From positions 1 to 21,745 of the forward strand of contig JAFATP010000196.1 in NCBI GenBank assembly GCA_019243895.1: a DNA stretch of 21,745 nucleotides. The letters are read 5' to 3'. The DNA comes from Alphaproteobacteria bacterium. Its GTDB lineage: Bacteria; Pseudomonadota; Alphaproteobacteria; Rickettsiales; SXRF01. The position numbers were made by a program, and so were the translations under genes. The notes beneath the pieces were generated by a model. That model was not told the DNA's origin. It was given only the letters and a program-made list of their open reading frames with translations, and did no database searches. Numbering within the stretch: position 1 is the first letter of the stretch; each line of letters starts with the position of its first letter. Positions 14,340-21,745 of the stretch are shown in pieces.

Positions 14340-17300
14340 TTAAAAGCGCCAGCGCACATAGCCGCCTAGCCGCGCCATATTATCGTTAGTGTTACTGGTA
14401 TCGACGCCGTAATAGGCGCGCAGCTGCACGTCCAGCTGATCGGTGAATTCATGCGTCAGCCGCGCTTCCACCACCGGGCCGCTGCCGCCGTGACGGTCAT
14501 ACGCGTAGCCCAGCATGCCTTGCGCATACGTATCGCGCGAAAACTCATAGCCGGAATTCAGCGACAGGAAGTGAATTTCGCGGGTGCGCACCGGCAGCGG
14601 CTGATAAGCGATGCCGAACGCATCCTGGCGGTAACGCTTGTCGCGGAAATATTCGGCATCCAGCCCGTAAGCGATATAGAGATAAGGAATATCCTCAACG
14701 GGGCGATATACCACCTTGCCGGTCAGCGACAGGCTGCTGCCCACATCGTCAAAGCGCGCCGTGTTATAGCGGTTCACGCCCGGCTCCAGCTTGATATCCC
14801 ATTGCGTGCTGGGCTGAATCTCATGCCACACGCTGATGCGGTCGCGCGTGGCGCCGTCCAGAACGCCTTCCACATATTCCCAATAGGAGCGATGATATTC
14901 CACTTCCGCGCCGCTTTTGCCCAGCGGATTCAAGAATTCGTAATAAAGGCCGAGGCCCGGCGTATGGCCATTGGCGAAGAGAGAGGCTTTGGCCCAGCTT
15001 TCGTCGGTGTGGTAGCGCGCGAATATCTCGCCGCGCGGCGCGTTGCCGGAGAAGCTCCCGATGCGGCCATTGGCCCGCCGCACATTCTTCTCGGTCACGT
15101 GGTCGTCCTGGCCGATGACGCCCACCTCCAGTTTTTTCGAGGCATTGGCCGAAGCGCTGCCGGTGGTGATCCATTCATGGCTGATGCTGCCGCGCTGCAC
15201 CCATTCTTCATCCACCAGCACATGCGGTGAATTGCTGCGGCGGATGTCGCGCTCGAGCAAGGCGATATCTTCGTTTTCCGGCGCCAGCGGGCGGGCGGTA
15301 TCCAACAGCTCCTGCGCGCGGTGCCAGTTGCCGCCGTAATAAGCGGCGTTGGCGGCAAAGCCCATCAGCTGAGTGTCTTGCGGATAGTCGGGCATCAGCG
15401 CGTTCAATCGCTCGTTGGCGGCATAAACCTGCCCCGTTTCCAGCTCCACGCGCGCTGCCAGCAGTTCATAGCGCAGGCGCATCTGGCGCCGCGCCTCATC
15501 GGTGGCGGCAGGGGTGGCCACCAGCATCGGCGTGCCGGCAGCATCGCGGTTCAGTGTCAGCGTATAGCCGGGTTTGGCGGTAATCAGCACCTGCCGGTAA
15601 CCCTCGCTGACATAGCCGGTCCATGGCATTTCTTGCGCGCCGGAGATCAGCGCAGGCACATCGTTCTCACTGGCAAAGGTAAGGCGCGCCTCGGTGCCGT
15701 CGGCGCTGATGCTCTGCGCCATCAGGCCGTCCGGCAGCGGCAGCGCCTGCGGCATCGGAGCGGGCGCAGCCAGGCGCTGCAGTGGCTCGGTCAGCTCCGC
15801 GCGGGCTTCGTCATAACGCTTCAGCTCAATCAGCATGCTGATGTAATCGCCCCGCAGCAGGTCATCATTCGGATAGCGCTGCATGGCGTCATGGAATGTC
15901 GCCAATCCCTGCTCCGCCTGCCCCGCCCAGATCAGGCTCTGCGCTTTTTTCGACAGCGCGTCGGGGGAGGTGAGATTGTTAGCATCCGCCTCGCTGGCGG
16001 TTTTCTGGTAAAAGGCGGTGGCCGCCTTGGCCTGAGCGCCGCGCGCGTGGCGCAGCAGCTCGGCATAATAATACGCGGCGATTTGAATGTCGGCGGGAGA
16101 CTTATATTCGTCGCTGCGGATATATTCTTCCAGATACATGCGGCTGGCTGAATAATCGGCGCTGGCGAAGGCGAGAATGCCTAAATTGCGCAACGCGTCG
16201 CTGTCGCCGGGACGCAGCTGGAACAATGCCTGATACGCCTCGAAGGCCTGATGAGTATAATTAAAGCTGCGGGCGTTTTCGGCATAAATGCGCAGCAGCT
16301 CCGGGTCGCCGTGCTCGGTGATGCCTTTCAGCAGCGCGGCGTGCTTGGCTTTCAGCTCGCCGCTGCGCGCCAGCGCGGCCAGATAGGCGCGCAGCACCGG
16401 CGGCGCAAAGAGGGTTTCGGGATGGCGCTGCTCGGCGAACCCCACAATGTCGTCAGCGCTGGCGTCGCGGCCGATATATTCCGCCCATTGGCCGCGCTCG
16501 GCGTCGCTGGCGGCGTTATCGAAGCGGGTGGCCAGCCAGTCCAGCTGTTCGGCGTTCAGGCGCGGGCCCCACAGATAAAGCAGGCGCTGTACGTCGGGGC
16601 TGGAAGGCGGCGCGCGCTCCGCCAGGCTTTGAAAGATGGGCAGGGCGTCTTGCGTGTATCCTCCTGCCAGCAGGTTAAATGCGATGGTGCGGCGCTGCGC
16701 CGGCGAGGTGCTTGGCGCGGATGCCAGCTGCACCCAGAACTGCCGCGCTTCATCATAACGCCCGGCGCGCGTCAGGCGATCGGCATAAAGCCACGCCCAC
16801 TGGCCGCCATTTTTCAGCGCCAGCACGCGAATATACGGCATGGCGGGCTCCAGCTGGTCGGCGGCGATCAGCGCGTAAATCAGCGCCATCTTGCGCTGGT
16901 AAGGCAGCCCGGCGTTCAAGCGCGATCCGGCATAGGCGCCGAGCTCGCGCCGGTAGGCGGGGCTGGTGCGCGCGAGTTTGGTCAGGGACAGCAAGTAATT
17001 ATTCTCATCCGCCGCCGAGAGATTGCGCGCCCCCCGCAGCAGCGAGACGGCGCGGGCATACTCGCCGCCGGCGACATAGGCGCTGGCCAGCATGCTGCGG
17101 GTTTGCGGGGTCTGCTCGCGCCCGTAAAGCAACGTGGCCACCGCCACCGCCAGGCGCGGATGATGATGGTTATAGGCGGCGAAATATAAATCGGTCAGCG
17201 TGCGCGTGGAGGCATCCTTGCCTTCGCCTGACAGCCAGGCGTCCACCCCGCGCTCATCGCCGCGCACCGCCAGGAATTTCACGCGCACGGCGCGTATGGC

Positions 17301-18692
17301 GGCGGAGTCGCGCGCCTGCGCCAGCGCCTGCACGAACGCATAGCCTTTATCATACGCGCCCAGGTCGAAATAAAGATTGCCCACCGCGGCGGCTTCGGCA
17401 TCGCTCATCTGCTCAGGCGCGGGCAGGCGGGAGAGGAAGGTCTCGCTGCAGGAAAACGCTTTCAGCCGCAGGCAGATGCGCGCCACCTGAAGATTCTGCT
17501 GCGCGGTGAGGTCCGCTTTCTCTAACGTGGTCAGCCGCGCATCGGCGTCGCGCTCATGCCGTGCCAGTGCCAGCATGGCGGAGAGCGCCGGGTAATTCGC
17601 CTTATAAGTTTCGTCGCTGAAAGCGGCGGCTAGCCGTTGCTGCATGGAGGCATCTCCGCGGGCCAGCGAAAGCTCCAGCAGCGTCAGCGCTTCAGCCTCG
17701 TTCAGCGTTTTCACATCCAGATTTCTCAGCAACGCCTTTGCGGTCGGCTCGTCGCCCCGCGCCACCGCCAGGAACAGCAGCCGGTTCTGCAGCGCCGCAT
17801 CCAGCTTGCCCTGCTCGCTCAGCGCCTTCAGCCGCGCATAAGCCTGCTCTTCCTTGCCCTGCTCCAGATCCAGCAGCACTTTTTCCTGCAACAGATACGG
17901 CTCGGAGTCCAGCGTCGCCTGGTCGTAGCTGTCCAGCAATTTCTCGGCGTAGGCCGGCGCGCCCTTGAAGTGCAGCAGATTCACCAGCCGCGCCACTTCC
18001 TGCGCGGGCGGCGGCGGATTTTTCTGCCGCCATTGCAGCGACAACGCATAGGCTTCCTCCACGCGCTTTTCATCCAGCAGCAGGCTTACCAGCAATTCCA
18101 TTTCGCGGAATGTGAAGGCATCCGGCGCGTGCTCCTTCAGCTTCAGCAGCGCATCGATGGCTTCGGGCTTGTTGGCACGGGAAGCCAGGATATGCGCCAG
18201 GTCGATATAATGCTGCGGATTGGTTTCCTTCTCCATGGCGATCAGCTGCTTCAGCGCTTCCACCTGCTTGTCATACTGGCTGGTGAAGTTATAAATCTGC
18301 GACAGCTCGCTATAGACTTCCGGAGAGGGTTTAAGGCGGCTGATTTCCTCCAGGTTGCGCAAATAATCCTCCGGCCGCTGGGCAAATTGATAGAGTTGCC
18401 CCAGCCGCTGGCGCGCCGCCAGGTCCGCCGGGTTCTTGGCGAGATACTGCTCCATGACGCCGATGGCCTGGTCCAGCGCGCCGATCTGCAAGTCGAGATC
18501 CACCAGTGTGTTGACCACTTCCGGCGTGATGCGCCCTTCCTTCAATTGCTGCTCATACGCCGCGCGCGCTTCGTCGAAGCGCTTATCCTTAAAATTTATT
18601 AACGCCAGCTCGGGCGTGCGCGGAATCAGGTAGAGGCTCGCCCCTATCCCCAGCACCGCCAGCACTAATACCGCGATCAGCGTTTTGATCAT
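14340..18692 (-). CDS. pelB: PelB, TPR scaffold and outer-membrane porin for Pel export
   Basis: The 1450-residue protein has an N-terminal membrane anchor (residues about 4-24, TLIAVLVLAVLGIGASLYLI). A long array of TPR-type helical repeats (about 30-960, and again about 1060-1140) follows. A non-TPR, beta-rich segment lies at about 975-1060, and the C-terminal beta-barrel (about 1150-1450) ends in YVRWRF, whose terminal Phe is typical of BAM substrates. By family knowledge PelB exports Pel through the outer membrane, and its TPR region binds PelA and adjusts its enzymatic activities. It is longer than P. aeruginosa PelB (about 1190 residues). Start and stop: the ATG overlaps the deacetylase stop (ATGA), with only a weak AGGG nearby, so translation is probably coupled. 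Confidence 0.92.
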   Translation of the reverse strand: MIKTLIAVLVLAVLGIGASLYLIPRTPELALINFKDKRFDEARAAYEQQLKEGRITPEVVNTLVDLDLQIGALDQAIGVMEQYLAKNPADLAARQRLGQLYQFAQRPEDYLRNLEEISRLKPSPEVYSELSQIYNFTSQYDKQVEALKQLIAMEKETNPQHYIDLAHILASRANKPEAIDALLKLKEHAPDAFTFREMELLVSLLLDEKRVEEAYALSLQWRQKNPPPPAQEVARLVNLLHFKGAPAYAEKLLDSYDQATLDSEPYLLQEKVLLDLEQGKEEQAYARLKALSEQGKLDAALQNRLLFLAVARGDEPTAKALLRNLDVKTLNEAEALTLLELSLARGDASMQQRLAAAFSDETYKANYPALSAMLALARHERDADARLTTLEKADLTAQQNLQVARICLRLKAFSCSETFLSRLPAPEQMSDAEAAAVGNLYFDLGAYDKGYAFVQALAQARDSAAIRAVRVKFLAVRGDERGVDAWLSGEGKDASTRTLTDLYFAAYNHHHPRLAVAVATLLYGREQTPQTRSMLASAYVAGGEYARAVSLLRGARNLSAADENNYLLSLTKLARTSPAYRRELGAYAGSRLNAGLPYQRKMALIYALIAADQLEPAMPYIRVLALKNGGQWAWLYADRLTRAGRYDEARQFWVQLASAPSTSPAQRRTIAFNLLAGGYTQDALPIFQSLAERAPPSSPDVQRLLYLWGPRLNAEQLDWLATRFDNAASDAERGQWAEYIGRDASADDIVGFAEQRHPETLFAPPVLRAYLAALARSGELKAKHAALLKGITEHGDPELLRIYAENARSFNYTHQAFEAYQALFQLRPGDSDALRNLGILAFASADYSASRMYLEEYIRSDEYKSPADIQIAAYYYAELLRHARGAQAKAATAFYQKTASEADANNLTSPDALSKKAQSLIWAGQAEQGLATFHDAMQRYPNDDLLRGDYISMLIELKRYDEARAELTEPLQRLAAPAPMPQALPLPDGLMAQSISADGTEARLTFASENDVPALISGAQEMPWTGYVSEGYRQVLITAKPGYTLTLNRDAAGTPMLVATPAATDEARRQMRLRYELLAARVELETGQVYAANERLNALMPDYPQDTQLMGFAANAAYYGGNWHRAQELLDTARPLAPENEDIALLERDIRRSNSPHVLVDEEWVQRGSISHEWITTGSASANASKKLEVGVIGQDDHVTEKNVRRANGRIGSFSGNAPRGEIFARYHTDESWAKASLFANGHTPGLGLYYEFLNPLGKSGAEVEYHRSYWEYVEGVLDGATRDRISVWHEIQPSTQWDIKLEPGVNRYNTARFDDVGSSLSLTGKVVYRPVEDIPYLYIAYGLDAEYFRDKRYRQDAFGIAYQPLPVRTREIHFLSLNSGYEFSRDTYAQGMLGYAYDRHGGSGPVVEARLTHEFTDQLDVQLRAYYGVDTSNTNDNMARLGGYVRWRF

Positions 18693-20983
18693 GACCCTGT
18701 CTCTATGGAAACCGTCAGCGGCGTTCCCGCCCCCACGCTTTCCAGCTTAATGCTTAACAACCCCTCGGGTGCGCTGGCGATCTGCTCACCGAGAATCTTG
18801 CCGTCATGGGATAAAACAATGCGATATGACCCTGGCGCCTGCATACGCCACTGCATGATACCGCCGCCGTATCCCTGCGCCTGGAAAATTAACGAATTGT
18901 TATTCATTTGCAAGCCTTTTATTTGCCAGTGGCTGGCAATCAGATAAGGACGCGGCGCGGCGGGATATTCCCCTAATATTTCTACAGGCTTCAGCGCCAC
19001 CACCGGCGCTTCCGCATCGGGGTCCAGCGCCACATACAGGCTCCCCTGCGACCAGCGCATGCCCAGCACGCCGCTGCTGCGCGCGAAATCCACGGCCTTC
19101 AGCGAGGCATGGTCGAAGCGCAGCGTGGAAAGCGCGCCGCGCCCGCTGATGCGCCAGCTGTCCGTTCCCTGTGGCTCGATGCGCGTGGTATAGAACCCGG
19201 CGGCAATCGCCGCATAATCCGAAGCGAACAACGGAATCAGCTCCTCCGCCTCGGCGTCGGCAAGCGCCTCTTTCAGCACATGCAGGTCGGCGGCGGCGCG
19301 CCCGGCATAGATATGCGCATAAATAGAAAACGGCTTGAGGCGCAGCGGCGTGCCGCTCATCTGGGTTTCCAGGCGGAATACGCCGAGGCCGGCGGCGTTT
19401 TCTCCGCCCGCGCCGCCCAGCAATCCCCATTCGTTGCCGTTGTCGCCGTAAAGCTGGGTTTCGCTCCCCACATGCAGCCCCACCGGCGGCACCGAGGCAT
19501 AGGAAGGATAATCCGCGTGCTGGCGCGCATCGCCGCCGCCCAGATTTAAAAGCCCCGCTTCCCGCGTCGCGGCGATGGCGGCTTCGAACGGGCTGGTGTC
19601 GCCGGTCCAGTTCAGCAGCCGCACGCGCTTGCCGGCGGGCAGCAGGCGTTGCGCCTGTTCAACCGATCCCGTAATCTCCTGCCGCAGATCGAACGGCGCG
19701 CAGGCATAGGCGCGGGGGATGCGGTAATATTTCCGCAACGTAGCTTCTTCCGGCAAATCGTAGCGCCCCGGCGGCGGCACGGCGTAATGCGTTGATTCCC
19801 CTGTCCAGGACTTCCAGCGGTCGAACCAGCGGTCCATCAGGGCATAGATCAGCGAGCTTTGGTCGCGCGGGCGGGAAGGATAGAGCTTGCGGAACGGCGC
19901 TTCTTTTTCCGGCGCGTAATCGGCGAAGAACCGCCAGTACAGCGGATGCGTCATGGTGTGGCTGGCGGCTTCCACGTTGGGCAGCGCCAGCATTGAGCGC
20001 GCGACCTTGGCGCTGCTTTTCAGGCCGTAGCACGAGGCGTCCAGTTCCGCGCCGACCAGCCCCACGGTGAACGGCAGGCCGGGATAGGTTTCGATGATTT
20101 CTTTCTGCACCACTTGCGCGCTGCTGGCCTGCATGCGGTTATATGCCGGAATGGCGGAAAGATCGTTCCAGCCATCGCCGTCCAGCGACGCGTAAAAGAT
20201 GCGCTCGCCGTCCAGCGTGGCAACATCCGGCTTGGGCAGCGCCTCCGCTTCCAGCGCCATGCTTAGGAAGGCGAAGGGATCGATATACCACTGGTGCAGC
20301 TTGGTTTCGTTGTTTTCCACCACGCGGTAGAGCGCATAGCCCGCGGCGGCATACGCGCCGTGTGGGCCGGTGATGATGAGATCGCTGTTGGCGGTGTCGC
20401 GGCCCTGCTGCAGCGACAGGCGCAGATGCGAAACGCCCTCGCCGGTGGCCCGGGTGTCCATATAGGGCGGCATGGATGCCTCATATGCTCGCTCAAAGCC
20501 GGTCAACATGCGGTCGGCATAGGCGATGCGCACCTCATAGGTCAGCGATTGCCAGCGGTTGGTGTCCTTCACGCCGATGCGCGCCAGCACGCGCGCCGCC
20601 TTATCCATCAACGCCGGGTCGCGCCGCCAGCGGTCGCCCAGGCCGAAATTCTCCATCACCACCAGCTTGCGCCCGCCGGCAGTCGCGGCATCCAGCCAGT
20701 CCAGATAGCGCTCGGCATCCGGCACTTCCATGCCGCTGTTGAACCATATCACAACGCCGCGCACTCCGGCATCCGGCTCCGGCAGCGGCCCGTTGATGTC
20801 GTAATAGGCCATGTCATATCCCAGATAATTGGCCGGCATCTCCAGGTAACGGTGGATTAGGGTGCTGCGCGGGGAGGATTCCTCACGGCTGTCATAAAGC
20901 GCAATCAATGTGCGCGGCAGCGCCTCGGCATGTACGGGTAATGCTGTCAGTAAATAGAAAAAAGCAAGCAGGAGCTTCCTCAT
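18689..20983 (-). CDS. pelA: PelA deacetylase-type protein (PelA lacking the hydrolase domain)
   Basis: The 764-residue exported protein starts with its own signal peptide (about 1-19, ending VHA). Residues about 22-250 look like the Rossmann/flavodoxin-like middle region of PelA. A polysaccharide deacetylase domain follows (about 255-545). Its metal triad is visible: SLDGDGW (D268, D270) and SHTMTHP (H342, H346). LNWTGDTSPFEAA and NLGGGDARQ follow, then a beta-rich C-terminal domain (about 560-764). In Pel systems this activity removes N-acetyl groups from the GalNAc/GlcNAc polymer, giving it positive charge. P. aeruginosa PelA is about 948 residues because it also carries an N-terminal hydrolase. 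Here that part is a separate upstream gene, overlapping by ATGA. GAGGAG 5 nt before the ATG shows independent initiation. Confidence 0.92.
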   Translation of the reverse strand: MRKLLLAFFYLLTALPVHAEALPRTLIALYDSREESSPRSTLIHRYLEMPANYLGYDMAYYDINGPLPEPDAGVRGVVIWFNSGMEVPDAERYLDWLDAATAGGRKLVVMENFGLGDRWRRDPALMDKAARVLARIGVKDTNRWQSLTYEVRIAYADRMLTGFERAYEASMPPYMDTRATGEGVSHLRLSLQQGRDTANSDLIITGPHGAYAAAGYALYRVVENNETKLHQWYIDPFAFLSMALEAEALPKPDVATLDGERIFYASLDGDGWNDLSAIPAYNRMQASSAQVVQKEIIETYPGLPFTVGLVGAELDASCYGLKSSAKVARSMLALPNVEAASHTMTHPLYWRFFADYAPEKEAPFRKLYPSRPRDQSSLIYALMDRWFDRWKSWTGESTHYAVPPPGRYDLPEEATLRKYYRIPRAYACAPFDLRQEITGSVEQAQRLLPAGKRVRLLNWTGDTSPFEAAIAATREAGLLNLGGGDARQHADYPSYASVPPVGLHVGSETQLYGDNGNEWGLLGGAGGENAAGLGVFRLETQMSGTPLRLKPFSIYAHIYAGRAAADLHVLKEALADAEAEELIPLFASDYAAIAAGFYTTRIEPQGTDSWRISGRGALSTLRFDHASLKAVDFARSSGVLGMRWSQGSLYVALDPDAEAPVVALKPVEILGEYPAAPRPYLIASHWQIKGLQMNNNSLIFQAQGYGGGIMQWRMQAPGSYRIVLSHDGKILGEQIASAPEGLLSIKLESVGAGTPLTVSIETGS

Positions 20984-21745
20984 TTCGGCTCCTCGGCGGC
21001 AGATTGCAGATCGATGCCGCTGACATAGGGAATGAACCCCTCGGCGCGCTGCGCGGCGTAAATGGCGCGGATGCCATCCTTGTCATTCTCCGGCCAGTAA
21101 TCCAGCGTGTAAATCAGCGTGCCGTGCTTGGCCTGCACCGTTTTCAGCATGTCGGCCACCGAGCGGTAGTGCGCGGCGGGCTGCAAGCGGAATCCTTCGG
21201 CGTCATGATAGCTGTAAATGCTCTCGGCCAGCACCATATCCACCTCGCCTGCTACTTCCGGCAGCAGGGGGAAGCCCCGGTTCAGCATGATCTTCATATG
21301 CGGGTAATGCAGGCGGATGGCGCGGACCAGCCGCACCAGCGCCATGCGCATGCCGCCATAGACGCGGGGCTCGGCTGATTCCTCCGCCAGCGCGGTATCG
21401 GCGGTATCCAGCATCACCCCGTCGAAGCCCTTGCGCAGCAAATCCGGAATCAGTGTTTCCAGCACATAAGCCGCCCATTGCGGCTTGCGCACATCCACAT
21501 AATAATAGCCGCGTCGGCTGGGAATGGGCGCAGTCAGCACCCCCCGCCGCTTGATTTCGGTAAACGCGGGACGGTAATCGCCGATCTCGGCCAGGCTTAA
21601 ATACCCCAGCAGGATTTTCCCGCGCTCTTTCAGCGATTGCAGATCCGGATGCGCGTGGCTGTCCAGCACCAGCAGATCGTAGCCTGACAGGCTTCTCGCG
21701 GGCAGCGCGTTGGTGTAATAGGCGGCCCAGCGCTTGGGCGGCTCT
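20980..21745 (-). CDS. PelA hydrolase-domain protein (GH166-like), 5' partial
   Basis: The frame is open through the right edge of the window, so the N-terminus is missing. A GTG at 21669 is internal, because 25 further codons upstream of it still read like the family (RWAAYYTN, then GYDLLVLD). It is a TIM-barrel like the N-terminal glycoside hydrolase domain of PelA. YLSLAEIGD and SRRGYYYVDV are family-typical. The likely acidic catalytic pair is Asp in GVMLDTADT (codon 21406-21408) and Glu in VLAESIYS (codon 21223-21225), the latter matching the catalytic Glu recalled for P. aeruginosa PelA (E218). It would cleave Pel chains. The stop TGA overlaps the deacetylase start (ATGA). No deacetylase motif is present, so this is a stand-alone hydrolase at its 3' end. 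Upstream fusion cannot be excluded. Confidence 0.88.
   Translation of the reverse strand, partial: EPPKRWAAYYTNALPARSLSGYDLLVLDSHAHPDLQSLKERGKILLGYLSLAEIGDYRPAFTEIKRRGVLTAPIPSRRGYYYVDVRKPQWAAYVLETLIPDLLRKGFDGVMLDTADTALAEESAEPRVYGGMRMALVRLVRAIRLHYPHMKIMLNRGFPLLPEVAGEVDMVLAESIYSYHDAEGFRLQPAAHYRSVADMLKTVQAKHGTLIYTLDYWPENDKDGIRAIYAAQRAEGFIPYVSGIDLQSAAEEPK
20989..20994 (-). promoter_or_regulatory. pelA: RBS of the separate PelA deacetylase gene
   Basis: GAGGAG on the - strand, 5 nt before the ATG at 20983, lies inside the end of the hydrolase gene. With the signal peptide that follows, it argues for a true gene boundary rather than a frameshift in one pelA. Confidence 0.75.

Noticed and set aside
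16251..17189. + strand open frames opposite pelB (also 17637-18602)
   Set aside because: Gln/Arg/Gly-rich antisense of TPR codons, with no independent start signals.

Overview
The window is a GC-rich chromosomal segment, most likely from an alphaproteobacterium. I infer this from the style of the 2-oxoglutarate dehydrogenase E1, TadE-like, YgfZ and YqgE/AlgH proteins, not from any rRNA or marker search. No rRNA, tRNA, insertion sequence, phage gene or CRISPR array is visible. The longest stretches without a convincing gene are about 260 bp (762-1023) and about 180 bp (3126-3308).

Left part (1-8891, all on + strand). It opens with the 3' part of a spermidine-synthase-like methyltransferase. 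A secreted FecR/DUF6600-type protein and a small secreted Tyr/Pro-rich protein follow. Next is sucA (2-oxoglutarate dehydrogenase E1), with a near-consensus sigma70-type promoter and a leader containing a hairpin, and without sucB behind it. Two overlapping TadE-like pseudopilin-type genes follow with their own promoter candidate, then ygfZ (folate-dependent Fe-S protein) and yqgE/algH.

Right part (8916-21745, all on - strand). This is a nearly complete Pel exopolysaccharide operon. In transcription order it reads pelA-hydrolase (5' end outside the window), pelA-deacetylase, pelB, pelD, pelE, pelF, pelG. Most junctions are 4-bp ATGA overlaps or a few bases. By family knowledge, PelF polymerises the sugar in the cytoplasm. 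PelD (c-di-GMP receptor), PelE and PelG form the inner-membrane synthase/transport complex. PelA hydrolyses and deacetylates the polymer in the periplasm, and PelB gives the TPR scaffold and outer-membrane barrel.

Three things set this operon apart from the Pseudomonas archetype. The two enzymatic halves of PelA are separate genes, and the deacetylase has its own signal peptide and strong RBS. There is no pelC between pelB and pelD, where only 23 bp remain. PelB is about 1450 residues and carries a non-TPR, beta-rich insert before its barrel. PelD keeps an RxxD c-di-GMP site and a second Arg at the expected spacing although its GGDEF signature is degenerate, so post-translational c-di-GMP control is likely retained.
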